Origin: Ciona intestinalis
Lineage: Eukaryota > Chordata > Ascidiacea > Phlebobranchia > Cionidae
DNA length: 64,000 nt
Assembly: GCF_000224145.3 (NCBI RefSeq)
Contig: NC_020172.2
Span: forward strand, 1,540,511-1,604,510
Direction of reading: 5' to 3'
This document shows positions 36,101-47,734 of this stretch, piece after piece. Every line of letters starts with the position of its first letter. Within the stretch, counting starts at the first letter, position 1. The notes beneath the pieces are model-generated. The model worked only from the letters and a program-made list of their open reading frames with translations. It ran no database searches and was not told where the DNA came from. The translations under genes and the position numbers were made by a program.

Positions 36101-39100
36101 ATGAAACGGGTACTTCGAAATGTTTTGAAACGGGTACTATGAAATGGTCGCAGTGATTAATGGCTAATGCATATGACGGCACAACATGTGTAACTTAACT
36201 ATATAATACTTTGGGGGAAGATGGGACACCTTTAGCCCATTATACCCAAATATTCTGATCGTGTTTTAAACAATTAACAACGGTTTGTGGGATTCGTGAG
36301 GATACAGATTCATAATTCCTTGGATGTTCTTTGTTTACGATCAAATGAGACGAAAAAATAGAACGAAAAGATGTCCCATCTTCCCGAACCCTACTATATT
36401 TTATTATGTTAAAAGGAACTATTTGGCTCATGCCTGGAGATTTTAAACCAAAGCAGTCTCATCCTGTTTAAAAACACAAAACGTAACCATACTTGTTACC
36501 CAGGCATCGGTTACGGGATGATGGTTGTATCTTTCCTGGTTGCTGTTTACTACAACGTCATAATCGCTTGGTCATTGTTTTATATGTTTGCTTCGTTCCA
36601 AGCTGTCCTTCCTTGGACATCTTCATGCGGGACTGACTGGAACGTCGACTCCTGCGTTGAGACAGCTAATGTAAGAACTACTTTATCCCAAACCAGATAT
36701 ACCTATAAATTTATATTTAGCAACATATATAGCGGAGGGGGGAGAGAGATAGGACACATTTTAACTCTATTTTCTTGTCTCATTTAATAGTAAACAAAGG
36801 ACATTCAAAAAAATATAAAACTATATTTCTACGACTCCTATAGACCGTTGTTAATTGTTTAAAACATGATCAAGGTGTTTGGATATCATGAGCTAAAGGT
36901 GACCCATCTTCCTCCACCCTAGTAGATAATGACTATATTTTGTATATAAAATGTGTCAAAATATTCAACACTGTAGGGTGTTGCAAAAACACACACTTAT
37001 AGTTTCACTATCGCGTTATTGGGTAATAACATCTATGTTATCATACAGGCAACCTGCATCGGTCTTAACTGCACCATGGAACCAACTACGGCAGTACCTG
37101 AGATGACAACAGCTTACACTTCGGATGTAAACATGACAACTATGGCAGCGGTGAAACGAATCAGTTCAAGCGAAGAATATTGGAGGTATTCATATCAAAA
37201 TATGTTGTTTAATAACTTGAAATGACATGGTTTGCAGGACACTATTAAAGCAAACTGCTTAAGGTGGCTGTACACAGTATCCGTAATTCGTCCGTTTTGT
37301 ATGTTTTGTCCGGATTTCGCTGCCGAATGCGGAACTCAGTAATGGGTTTGCATACGACTTCGCAAGCGAATTCGCACGTGGGATACTGTGCACAGCCACC
37401 TTTAGTCAGCCATTAGGCATAAAAACAGGTGTCCTACGGATTGTTTTACGATCCTATATTACAACAGTACTTATTATTGTAATCTCAGACTTGGTTAATT
37501 AAAGTTTACTTCTGTATTGGACGATGCATTACATTACAACAGAGACACCTATTTTCTAAATGTAACCTTGCGTTCTTTACGCTAGGAACCGTGTACTGAG
37601 GATAAACAAGAGTGATGGTATTGATGACCCAGGGACTGTCTTGTGGGATTTAGTTCTGTGTCTCTTACTTGCATGGCTTATTGTTTTCTTTTGTCTCATT
37701 AAAGGAGTGAAGTCTTCAGGAAAGGTAAGCTCATGGTTGCAGGTTACCTAGTGTACATTATATTCAAGTCATCACCTTAAATTTATATAGTATAGAGTGG
37801 GGAAACATGGGATACCTTTAGCACATAATATCTAAATATCCTGATCGGGTTTTACACAATTAACAACAGTCAATAAGAGTCGTAGGAAACGGTTTTATAA
37901 TAATTTTTGTTTACTTCCGAATGCATGATGAGAAAATAGAATAAAAAGATGTGCCATCTCCCCCCCATCCTACTATTTCTGTTAAGTGCTTATAGAGATA
38001 ACGGCGAATAGATCATTTATACTGCACATGTTTATAGGTCCGCTATTATCCGAAAAGTAATAAACTAATTTTAGAGACATCATTTATTTATGGTATAATA
38101 TACAGGTCGTTTATTTCACGGCAACCTTCCCGTACATTATTCTCATTATTCTTCTGGTGAGAGGCTGCACACTAGAAGGCGCAAGAAAGGGCATTGTCTT
38201 CTACGTTACTCCGAAATGGGAAAAACTTCAAACAGCTAAGGTAAAACCAAAAACTTTTTTTTTCATTTTGGTTTACGTTAAGGGCGGCGTGTTTCCATGT
38301 GGTTTTACATCTAACGAACCAATCTTTTCACAAATCACAGGTTTCCTGCCGGGGTGCTACGCGTATAGGGCCTGGCCCATATTATATGCACTTACTGTCA
38401 CTAATTGTTGAATATTTTCTAAGTTAAACTTTACGAACACAGGTTTGGAAAGACGCAGCGACGCAGATATTTTATTCTCTTGGAACCTCCTTTGGCGGAC
38501 TGCTTACTTTCGCTTCATACAACAAGTTTAACAACAACATTCATAGGTACTGAAGTAACATCCTTAATTCGGAGATGCTGTTGCCAAAAACTAAACTGTT
38601 TTAACGCAGAGACACGCTCATTGTTGCATTAGGAAATTGTGCAACGAGTATATTCGCTGGCTTCGTGATCTTTTCTGTGATCGGCCATATGTCGTTTAAA
38701 CTAGGACTCAATGTTGAAGATGTGGTTAACCAGGGTGGGTTGGATTTACATTTATCTTTACATGACGTTTCTTACAATATATAGTGGGGTGGGGGAAGAT
38801 AGGACAACTTTAGCACATAACATCAAAATTTACTGATCGTGTTTTAAACAATTAGCAACGGTGTATAGGAGCCGTGAAGATAAGGTCATATAATTCTTAG
38901 AATGTTTTTCGTTTACTAGCAAATAAGACGAGAAAATATAATGAAATGGTGTCCCATCTTCTCCCATCTTCTCCCATCTTCTCCCATCTTCTCCCATCGT
39001 CTATAAAAAATTTCATGATGTTTAGGTCCTGGTTTGGCTTTCATTGTCTACCCGGAAGCAGTATCGTTGCTTCCACTTCCCCAGTTGTGGTCGATCCTTT

Positions 39101-41753
39101 TCTTCTTCATGTTGTTGACACTGGGATTAGATAGTCAGGTATATTCTGTTTTTATTTGTTACATTATTCACGACATACTAATTCTATTCTGGTAAAATGC
39201 ATTTATTTTTTACTTCTTTTTGTAATCCAGGAATTCCTAAACTTTTATTAGCTCATCAATCGTGTTTTTACAAGTTTTTTTTTACAAAAATATGAGCACG
39301 TGAAATCTATAAGATAATGTAGAATGCTTTACGCCTCTTCCAAAAAACTTTGACGCCTATACACACACCTATAGCTAAAACAAATAACTTTTCTTCTAAC
39401 AAACTATAGTTAAAACCAAGCTTTATTTTGTGCCTGTCCTGCTCGACACATCAATTTCTGGTTTCACGATTATTTCATAATTTGTCTCATACACTGTTTA
39501 GTTTGCAATGGTGGAAACCGTCATCACTGGATTCATGGACGAATTCCCGAAAGTTCTCCGACCTCACAAGATTGCCTTCACCGCTGGAACTTGTATTGTT
39601 TGTTTCTTGTTGGGAATTCTACTTGTGACCGAGGTAAGAAAAGAAGAGAAAAATAGTTTTTAAACAGTTTTTTTTAAGAGTTTTTTTAGATTAAATGATT
39701 GTGACAATGCCAGTGAAAAATCACAACTCCTTTGTTTTCTTTTTTACTCAAAATTCTTTTAAGGTATAGCAGAATTTGTTGTAACGACAGTCGTTGTCCC
39801 GCCACACATGGATAAATAAGCTTGTTTAATTTGGCCACGTATAACTTCAATGTTATACAACAGTTTTGTTTAGGTAATTAAGATACGACATTTGTGTTTG
39901 GTTTTTATACCTTTCAAACTATTTTCAGGGTGGTCTTTATTGGTTTGAATTGTACAACTGGTACTCCGCTTATTACGGTCTACTCCTACAATCTCTTATC
40001 CTTAGTTTAATAGCAGCCTGGGGTTACGGTAAGTCGTCAAACATTAGCGTTTTATAGCAATAATATCACGTGTCAACTTTTAAACCATAAACGTGCGCCT
40101 ACAAATTTATTATTTATGATTACAGCACTGTGATATTTAATACAGTAAACCTTAACGATGTCTATATAGACAAGACCGTATAAAGGATTGGATTTATGAT
40201 AATGTCTTTATGATAGACTATACTTCTTTCAATTACACCAGATCTCACTTATATACAGCAAAACTACGATTTATATAGTAACGTGGGATAAAATGAGATA
40301 CCGAAAGTTATAGCAACTGAATCCCATATTTAATGATCGTGGTTTGAACATTTAACAACGCTGTTTATGATTAGTGAGGATGCAGTTGGTTAAAACATTA
40401 TTTGTTGACGAAAACACGATCAGGATATTTAAATATTATGTGCTAAAGGTGTCCCATCTTTCTCCACTCCATACTATATAAATTTAAGGTGATGACTTGA
40501 ATATAATGTACATTAGGTAACCTGCAACCATAAGCTTATACCAAACTAGACGGAAAAAGTGAATAAAATATCTCCCATCTTACCAAGCTATACTACATAA
40601 TTCAAATATTTCAATCAAGCATTTATTGCTGGTTCAGAATGTTAACCCAATACTGTTGTGTTTGTGCAGGCTTCTTTTTCACTTACAAATGGCGACTGGT
40701 AAAGGACATCAAACTCATGATTGGATTTGAACCAAACTGGTATTTCAGAATCAACTGGATGTTTATCACACCTGGACTACTTCTGGTCAGTTCTTTAAAA
40801 ACTTGTAATATTTTTTCTTTTATACTCTTTATATGACTTACCATTGTAACGTGTGTGAACTACGTCTGCAATATGTTTAAAGTTTGAACAATCCTCAACA
40901 GTAGGTTCAAGTGTAAAATATCCAACGTATAATGCAAATTGGGGTGGTAAAAATGTAGTACTGTATATATTTATATTTTCCCACATTTTGGTTCCCGCAT
41001 TTTCGTTAAGTTTTCTCTTTTCATTTGGTAGTAAACAAAGAACATTCAATGAATTATAAAACCGTATCTTCACGACTTCCATAGTCCGTTGTTAATTGTT
41101 TAAAACACGATCTGGCTATTTGGATATTATGTGTTAAAGGTGTTCCATCTTCCCCTACCCTACTATACACATATATATATATATAAACAGGGTTATTTCT
41201 TTTCTAGTTTGTGATCATTTACTCTGGCATAAAGTACGTTCCGATCTCAGTTGGGAGTTACGTTTATCCAAAGTGGGCTGACGACCTCGGTCTTTGTATG
41301 AGCATGGCTTGTGTCGCCCTTATTCCCATTTACATGGCATACCGCATTATAAAAGCGCTGGTGCAAGGTGGCTCAATTAAAGAGGTATGCTGGCTATTTG
41401 GTATCTAGCTTATCTACAAATTCAACGCCGGTATGTGACTTTTATGGTTTAAAACGCTTCAGGCTATATTTAGGTTCTTGTTTTATAACTAAAAATACCG
41501 ATTGCTGTCTGTAACTGCTGACAGTGGGTTTCAAATGTCATTCAATTATCAATATCAGCAGTTGTCATTTTTCTTTTAGCTTTTCCTACCTGAAGCAAAA
41601 TGGGGACCTCAAGACAAAAGTTACAACTACGATTCTCTGACTGGGGAGGGAGTCCCGAATTTGCATCTACGTTCCTCCAACTATATTGATAACCCGCTAC
41701 CCACTTATTCTCAAACCGTCAACGATTCTGTGGTCGATCCCTACCCTTCTTAA
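33144..41753 (+). CDS. SLC6 family Na+/Cl--dependent transporter, copy a
   Basis: Twelve-helix LeuT-fold symporter, 646 residues. Exons: 33144-33182, 34920-35070, 35616-35747, 36504-36670, 37049-37185, 37586-37724, 38106-38240, 38443-38546, 38610-38734, 39026-39138, 39502-39633, 39929-40028, 40670-40785, 41208-41384, 41580-41753; phases close throughout. TM1 reads [19 protein letters not shown], with the invariant NVWRFPY. The position that is Asp in monoamine carriers is Gly, which favours an amino-acid-type substrate (glycine/proline/GABA-like subgroup; inference). TM6 has [19 protein letters not shown] and TM8 has [10 protein letters not shown], with the Na2-site Asp-Ser. The second extracellular loop is Thr-rich with two Cys. 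Its paralogue is the tail-to-tail gene at 48327-55337, and an orphan copy of exon 1 lies at 42705. Many MITEs occupy the introns. Confidence 0.93.
33386..33519 (+). mobile_element. MITE copy 14 (internally deleted)
   Basis: Ends ttggggtaagatacc and cttaccccaac, with a short centre (cctgatcgtgtt). It lies in intron 1 of SLC6 copy a. Confidence 0.65.
34225..34886. mobile_element. MITE cluster: three or four elements abutting
   Basis: A decayed half-element (34225-34350), a complete reverse copy (34376-34568), a right-half fragment (34569-34690) and a complete forward copy (34694-34886) lie almost edge to edge. The last ends 33 bp before the exon 2 acceptor of SLC6 copy a. Confidence 0.85.
36207..36397 (+). 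mobile_element. MITE copy 18 (subfamily A)
   Basis: Full-length copy in intron 3 of SLC6 copy a, about 105 bp before exon 4. Confidence 0.85.
36730..36926 (-). mobile_element. MITE copy 19 (subfamily A)
   Basis: Full-length copy in intron 4 of SLC6 copy a, 60 bp after the exon 4 donor. Confidence 0.85.
37261..37402. mobile_element. Second, unrelated short inverted-repeat element
   Basis: A 142-bp stretch begins aaggtggctgtacacagtat and ends with its near-perfect reverse complement (atactgtgcacagccacctt). The inner arms (gtaattcg / cgaattcg) also pair in part. The flanks ctta and ttag hint at a TTA-type target duplication. It is the only copy seen in the window and lies in intron 5 of SLC6 copy a. 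Confidence 0.7.
37790..37976 (+). mobile_element. MITE copy 20 (subfamily A)
   Basis: It lies in intron 6 of SLC6 copy a, 65 bp after exon 6. Its left half and the 65 bp before it recur inverted at 40410-40540. Confidence 0.85.
38781..39004 (+). mobile_element. MITE copy 21 with expanded right end
   Basis: A complete left end and body. The right end is stretched by about four repeats of the 10-bp unit cttctcccat (38954-38998). It ends about 20 bp before exon 10 of SLC6 copy a. Confidence 0.85.
39770..39825 (+). mobile_element. SINE 3' fragment
   Basis: The short string gttgtaacgacagtcgttg followed by ggataaataag matches the tail of the SINE bodies. It lies in intron 11 of SLC6 copy a. Confidence 0.4.
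40275..40597 (+). mobile_element. MITE copy 22, split by a templated insert
   Basis: The left half (atagtaacgtgggataaaatg ... tttgttgac) and right half (accaaactagacgg ... tctcccatcttacc) belong to one element. Between them, about 40410-40540 is a reverse-complement copy of 37726-37855. It lies in intron 12 of SLC6 copy a. Confidence 0.75.
40939..41167 (-). mobile_element. MITE copy 23 (left part rearranged)
   Basis: The right two-thirds are typical, ending cttcccctaccctacta. The left end (ttggggtggtaaaaatg) is followed by unrelated sequence. It ends 40 bp before exon 14 of SLC6 copy a, with a TA run between. Confidence 0.75.
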
Positions 41754-41847
41754 AATTTGCACATGAGTGCTATACTGTATAAGTATCAACTATAGCAACG
41801 ATACTTTGTCAGGAACTTTTTAATGTTGGTTCGTATAGGTATATTCA

Positions 41848-41910
41848 AGTAGGGGAAGACGGGAGTCTTCAGCACATATGCATATAGTCCCATCTTTCCC
41901 ACATTCTATA
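41848..41910. mobile_element. MITE copy 24, mini-derivative
   Basis: Only the two ends remain (gtaggggaagacggg ... gtcccatctttcccacattcta), about 63 bp. It lies just 3' of SLC6 copy a. Confidence 0.65.
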
Positions 41911-42185
41911 TATATATATTAAGTAATCAATTGCTATTCGATTTTCCTTTTGTGCCCTGTACCCTATTATAGTAATTAATAGTTCGATTATGCAATACCT
42001 GAACGTGGAGCAAGTATTATACAGTTTCCCTGTATGACGATATTGCACGAACACATTTGCTGTATCTTAAATTTTAACCCATACCTTCATGTATTAAATT
42101 TTAGCAAAAATGCCTTTTATTAGAAAAATTTTTATCGCCTTAAACATTTTTGTGTCGTTATAGTGTGCCTTACTTTTACTTGACT

Positions 42186-43520
42186 TAACATTTCTTATGA
42201 AGCTGTTTATGCGACGGCTGTGTGTGTATTAGCGATTTTAAGTTTAACAAATATATATATAGTAACTGATAAATAAAGAGGTTAAATAACCGTTATAGAC
42301 AAACACACAAGATCTAAGAATCGATGTAGTAAAACCTTAAAACGGTCAAATTACTTAAAAAATACAAAACTACAACTTGCCAAATAAATAAAGAATAATC
42401 CAACAATTACACATAGGTTGAAAACAAATGAGCATCCGTCGAATTTTATTGCAGTTCAATAAAACTGAACACAAGTACGTCCGGCCTGTACACCTATTAT
42501 ACACACCAGCATCACGCTCCTTAAACATCGATCGGGCAATGGATTTAAAATCAGGCGTGTCTTGCGTTGATTACCAGCGGGGCTAAAATACTTGCGCACG
42601 GAAAAGGGGAGTGCGGATCAGAGTACTTGTTTTCTCGTGCAGTCGTACGTGTTCTTGCGTTGATACAGTTTTTATTTTGTTTGCAACATAAGCCGAAGTC
42701 TCAAGATGAAAAACGGAGATAAAAGTTCGGATCAGTTGGAATCGGTAAGTGTGTTGGTATAGACTATGTAAATGCACGTGGTTTTAATTTAACCTAACAG
42801 TGTTGTAATGTCGTGGTCAATATTATGACTTCGACCATGATTAGTGTTGCTTAATATGATGTATGATTAATTAAAGCGTCCAGATATAGGTTTATTGTAC
42901 ATGAAGGATACGCCCTGTTGCATATAAATACATAATCATGTTGCATATAATGGGGTTTAGTGAAGCTGAATGTATTAAACCGATGTTTGATATTCACAAA
43001 ACACCTTTACGGTGCATTAATGTATTAACTGTTAAGGGTTCGCGCTACTCAACGCATAATGTTAAGAGTGTTTTCTAAAACAAACACGTAATCAAAATGA
43101 AACGTGCCCGCAGTCGGTTTGGTCTTAATTCGTAAAAACTAACCAATTCGAAATCGCACCTATATCTGACTCTACCCCGTCTCACAGGGAGAACCCATTT
43201 AATCTGTTACTTTTACTGCTGTTGAATATCTATAGATATTTATATATAAGTTATCACCATTTACATATTACACTAAAGAATACTGTATAAATATATAAGT
43301 TTTCCCCGCTGGTTTATGACGACTGTGTATGTAGTAGTGATTTTATTGTTAATAAATAAATATAGAGGTAAACCTTTAAAGATAAGTATAAAAGATTGTT
43401 TGTAGTAGGATGCAAAAAACTAAAACGGTAAAATCATTTCTAAAACCCAGAACTAAAACTCATCAAGAATTTTCCAAGTGATATATAGACTGTTGGGTCG
43501 ATACGTTATAAGTTGAAAAC
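42186..43520. repeat. Collapsed tandem copy of the SLC6 gene ends
   Basis: 3'-flank sequence at 42186-42420 recurs at about 43310-43480 (shared strings gacggctgtgtgtgta / gacgactgtgtatgta and cttaaaacggt / ctaaaacggt). Exon 1 and its intron flank from 33090-33800 recur at 42660-43205. The order 3' flank, exon 1 with intron 1, 3' flank is what a tandem duplicate leaves after losing its interior. Confidence 0.7.
42705..42743 (+). pseudogene. Orphan copy of SLC6 exon 1
   Basis: All 39 coding bases ([13 protein letters not shown]) and the next 15 intron bases with the consensus donor are identical to 33144-33197, although the surrounding flanks have diverged clearly. No other plus-strand SLC6 exon follows; the next SLC6 exons are on the opposite strand. 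It is probably a relic; use as a leader exon for another transcript cannot be excluded. Confidence 0.8.
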
Positions 43521-44539
43521 ACACATACAAGCAACTTCTTTGCTTGTGAGTTCAATTTTCCATACGTGGTAAGAAGGGTTGTCTTCTCTTGCGTATGATC
43601 GGCATATTAACCATGGTATCATTATCTTGTGTTCAGTCATCCAACCTGTTCTTCTAAGTGCCGTGCTCGCACATCGGCCACACGAGATCTCTTTTTGTCG
43701 CGGAGCACTGTTATGTTAAAATTGTTATTTATTTGAGAAAGTGGAAATTTATCACAATGGTCGCGCTTATGTTACATTTACACCTGAGCCAGTATAAGAG
43801 AAACGGTATTCTAGTTGCTATCCTACTTTATATAGGTTATTTGTACGCCTTAAACTTACGTAAATCTTTGATAGGGGCACAGGTTCACTGTGTTCTGTGG
43901 TATGGAGAGTACCAGCTGCTGTTCGAAGTCAAATTGTAAGTTCAGGTTATTTCGGTCAATGTATTGAATGCACTCGCTCGATCTGTTGAAGGTTTTTCTA
44001 ACGCTGCTTTTGTACGCAGGATATACACAACTGCTATACACATGCGTTACTAGCCCGAAAATCAAATACAAAGTTAAGCGCATTTTAACGTTGTCTAAAG
44101 TTTTGTTAACGGTATAATTGTCAAGGAATATAAACACGTATTTATATACGTGAATGTGGGAAACTACAGTGGGAAAAGGATTTTGTTTTATTTTAATTTT
44201 CGATTTCCACTCGAAAGTGGACATTGTTATTGTATTGTCCACGATCACGATATGTTCGCGTTATTTGATCTCGATGTGATGTAAATATACACACCCACGA
44301 TTTACACACTTGGCTGCTCGTGAAACATTGGCCCTTATACGAAAGTGTGACGCAATCATATGTTTCCCCGCCACTATGCTTGTACTTTGTTGTAATCTTT
44401 TACAAATGAGGAATCAGACAGAAATCGCCTCACGCCAGGGAAATCCAGCGCGCAAGTATAATATTTATAAAAATAGACCCAAGTCAAAAATACCGCAATA
44501 CAGTCACCACACCATTTTAGCAAGTTTTCTTTTATTGAA
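43521..44539. other. Spacer before the MFSD4-like gene 3' end, nothing recognised
   Basis: Several open frames of 90-130 codons occur on both strands but none has family motifs, helix pattern or splice support. Confidence 0.45.
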
Positions 44540-47500
44540 TTATAATTTTGTTTTATACATCGATGTTGTGTCTATACTGTCGTAATCTATCGTCGAATTT
44601 GCGAGGTTTAGTGTTGATTGTTTCATTGCTCTCTTGCGAACATGTCCTCTGCCCATGAATTCCATCCAAATGTAGAACACAATGGTTAGCACGCTTAACA
44701 CGAGAAGCTGGTATATCTGGATAACACAATGTTTGGGGATTTATTATGTTTTTAAATCTAAACCGTCCATAAAGTGTATATATTAGGGTGGGGCAAGATG
44801 GGACTCTCTTCTCGTTGCATTTGGTGGTTAACAATGATTACTTACAGAATTATTTAGCAGTAGCCCTGCCACTAGTTGTTAATTGTTAAAAACGATTGGG
44901 AAAATATGGAATAAAGTGCAAACAGTATACCTTCACTATACCACAGTACTATATCGTTTTACCAGCATCATCGGTAGGATATTCAGTGTGGCAATATAGC
45001 ATATGGTTACTTTTGTAAAGGTATAGTGTAATTTAAACTGAGTCTCTTATAACTTACAACACTGTAGGGGGTGGAATCGAACAAAGCACCGGCGACTGGA
45101 ACCATGGTCATCTGACCTATAGTGTTACCAGTCGCAAAAACGAAAATGTAAGTTGATGACATGTTGGTTATCCTTGATGCCCATGACACACCTGTAGTAT
45201 AGAAACAGTTTTTCAGTATATAGATTAAAATTCGAGGTTCAAAACTCACCGCTGGAATAAAAGGTCGCTACACAGAGCCCTTGGTAAAAAGTGACCAACC
45301 AGACAACAAGCGGAATATATTTCCCAAATATCGACATAAGAGTCTACATTTAAAAACAAGAAGTGAAATTCCTGAAAATGTACTTAGAAGTTCTTTCATT
45401 AATGTACCAACCAAAGCCAAAGTTGTTCCAAATAAATCGAATATGATCATTGTCTTCGGATCGAAAAACGCAGCGTAGAAAATACCGGCACCTCTGCCAA
45501 GGCCGAATCCAGCCCAGAACACAACGTTAAGGTTCGATGCGTCAACAACCTATTTATATCACAGTTTAGAACTTTTACAACTGTCAACTGGGTAAAATCT
45601 TACCGAAAACGCAAGCTGGGAACACAAAGCAATTGAATAAATATAAGTCTGATATACCACTTCCATTGCTACAACAGTAAAATAGAAGCAGCAGATAGGA
45701 AGAAAGAGCCAGATCACATCACGAAGCGGCTCTTCAGACCGTTCCTCTGTCGATTCCTTGTGTTCGATTCGTATTCTGTTTTCCATTCGCAAGAGGGCGA
45801 GCAAGATCATAATAAGTCCTATTCCCAGCATAAAGGAACCGGATATGATGTAAGGCCATGCCACAGGATTAAGGCCAGTGAAAGGTACTTGAGTTGTCAT
45901 GCCAGTAACGTCATCAGATGTGACGTTGCCAGTGGAGGGCGTTGTGACAACTACTGTTCCATGAGATGGACAACTATCTGTTGCGCTTTGCAATGAATCA
46001 GCTTGTTGCAGAAACGGAGCAGCTAAAAGAAGTGTATACTAGTTTGAGGTAAAGGTGGCACATCTTTTCACTATCTTTTATTAACCCATTTAGTAGTAAA
46101 CGAGGAATGTTAACAGAATTATATAACCGTATCATCACGATTATAAAAGGCCATTGTTACTTGCAAAAAAGATTAGGTGCATGGAATGTTATGTACTACA
46201 GTACTCTTTATAACATTTGAAAACTTAGCTTTCATGTCTGTTAATAGTTATTTATTTTCATGCCTGTTGGTGGTTATTTATACTATGCCTGGAAGCAGAA
46301 GTAACAGAATATGTGTTGACAGTAATTCAACCCGTGAAAAATATTGAATATATGGTAAGTTACCTACTACAGGCGCCAGTAATGCACCAACACTGAATCC
46401 AAAGTGAAACGATTGTACGTAAGGACGCGACCTTTTTTCTCCCCATAGCTGTAGGTACATGGATTGCATGGCTGCCAGGAATGTTTAAATTTTAGTGGGC
46501 AATATAAAAGCTGACTCATGAAGGTTTCTATGCAATACCTGAGTCCATGTATCCAAACATCACGCCTCCCAATGTAGTAATTACAATCAATCCTGGCAGA
46601 TTGGTCACCCAAGGGGTTATCACCATAAAGATGCCGTTTAGAGTTGCTCCGATTGCTATAGAAAGTCAAATGTTACAAATAGATAAAAGATAAAGATATC
46701 TTTAGTAGGCCATGATAACCTTTATAATCTACGAGTCTTTATTTAAATCTAACTTGCTTTATATGAATGAATGTACCAACTTCTTTTACCTTCGCGCGGC
46801 CGGAAAACGGCAGTCGTTATAACACGGGAGTTAATACACCTCGTGCCAGCGTAAGAGTTACCATGTATGTTACTTTGTACGTGCCCTTTTTATTGGATTT
46901 TTTTCATTTTTTACGTACTGCTAATAATTTGGACAACCCATTATTAGTGACCACTGGGTTGGAGCAATTGCCGTTAAGTGTCTTGCCCAAAGACACATAC
47001 GCCCACAATGGTTGCAGCGACGAGCCTTGAACCCATTACCTATTGGATACAGGCAGGCGCGCCAACCACTTTGTGCCATATCGCCGGATGTCCGCGCGGG
47101 GAAACGACAGTCGTTTCAACACGAATGATTTGTTTCACACACCTCGTGCCCGCTTACGAGTTGCCACATATGTAACGTTTTAGTGATTTAACTAACAGCA
47201 TTGCCAAATTTTCACCTATCGTTAGCAATTGTTGAAACTTTGGGAAGCGGTTCATGACCACCCCACAAATTGCCGCTCCAACCCAGAATCCCGCCGATCT
47301 TCCAGTGAACATTGCCGAAACATCTGCGACGCTAGCGTTCACGTTATCAGCTAAATACAGAAGTGTGGGGCCGGATAGAGACATAAAAAGACCCTTCAGT
47401 AAAAAAAGTTCCGTTATGAGCAAGTATATAGTACTTTGGGCTAAGAAGAATGGTTGTATATTTCTGTAAATATGATTTGTTTACTATTAAATAGGATAAG

Positions 47501-47734
47501 GATTTAAGGAAAGGAAAAGAAAGCTCTCCCATCTCATTCCACTCTTATATGATGTATATAGATTTAATTACACTAAGTTTTATCGTCATTAGATTATAGT
47601 GATTAACATGAATGACTTACACATCCTATTCGAGCCAAACTCATTACACCAACAAAGGTGTACACCCAGATTTTGTTTGCAGTTATTTCACCAGTAATTG
47701 TTTCCTCGCTTGAATCAGAAAGACGTGCTTTCAT
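44540..47734 (-). CDS. MFS transporter of the MFSD4/NaGLT1 (sodium-glucose) type
   Basis: Predicted 12-helix major facilitator, 492 residues. Exons in order: 47734-47621, 47393-47216, 46655-46539, 46471-46364, 46022-45604, 45549-45412, 45343-45250, 45191-45058, 44716-44540; phases close. Early helices read GLFMSLSGPTLLYLADNVNA and MFTGRSAGFWVGAAICGVVM, typical of MFSD4A/MFSD4B. Later come SFHFGFSVGALLAPVV, a long Thr/Ser/Pro-rich loop, WAGFGLGRGAGIFYAAFF and STYIFVFATGNTIGQMTMVP. Mammalian NaGLT1 (MFSD4B) carries glucose with sodium; that activity is assigned by family only. The exon 6 donor is weak (GTTGGT) and intron 6 is only 68 bp; it was chosen because it restores a continuous helix and frame. 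The stop lies beside an AATAAA signal. Transcription converges on the SLC6 copy a region. Confidence 0.85.
44782..44952 (-). mobile_element. MITE copy 25 (subfamily B)
   Basis: Starts attagggtggggcaagatgg and ends ccacagtactata. It lies in the last intron of the MFSD4-like gene. Confidence 0.75.
46038..46203 (-). mobile_element. MITE copy 26 (decayed, subfamily B)
   Basis: The body (ggtggcacatcttttcac ... cccatttagtagtaaac) is recognisable; the ends are poor. It lies in intron 4 of the MFSD4-like gene. Confidence 0.55.
46764..47085 (-). mobile_element. tRNA-derived SINE, best-preserved head
   Basis: On the minus strand the head reads TGGCACAAAGTGGTTGGCGC, then GGGTTCAAGGCTCG about 25 bases on: A- and B-box-like motifs of a Pol III promoter. 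The body and the terminal cattcattcat-type tail follow. It lies in intron 2 of the MFSD4-like gene. Confidence 0.8.
47086..47180 (-). mobile_element. SINE 3' fragment beside the complete SINE
   Basis: The strings gaaacgacagtcgtttcaac and acctcgtgcccgcttacgag repeat the body of the adjacent element in the same orientation, without a head. Confidence 0.6.
47463..47551 (-). mobile_element. MITE copy 27, fragment
   Basis: Only one end is readable (tttgtttactattaaatagg ... tctcccatctcattccactc). It lies in intron 1 of the MFSD4-like gene. Confidence 0.5.

Noticed and set aside
38946-39000. Regular short repeats resembling an array
   Set aside because: The direct 10-bp units have no spacers and derive from a MITE end; not CRISPR.
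43856-44248. 130-codon minus-strand open frame near the MFSD4-like gene
   Set aside because: It has no hydrophobic or motif pattern and no splice link; the MFSD4-like gene already ends properly at 44540.
45268-45522. Unspliced continuation of the MFSD4-like exon 6 frame
   Set aside because: It runs into non-membrane sequence and a stop; splicing at 45412/45343 restores a helix in phase with the rest.
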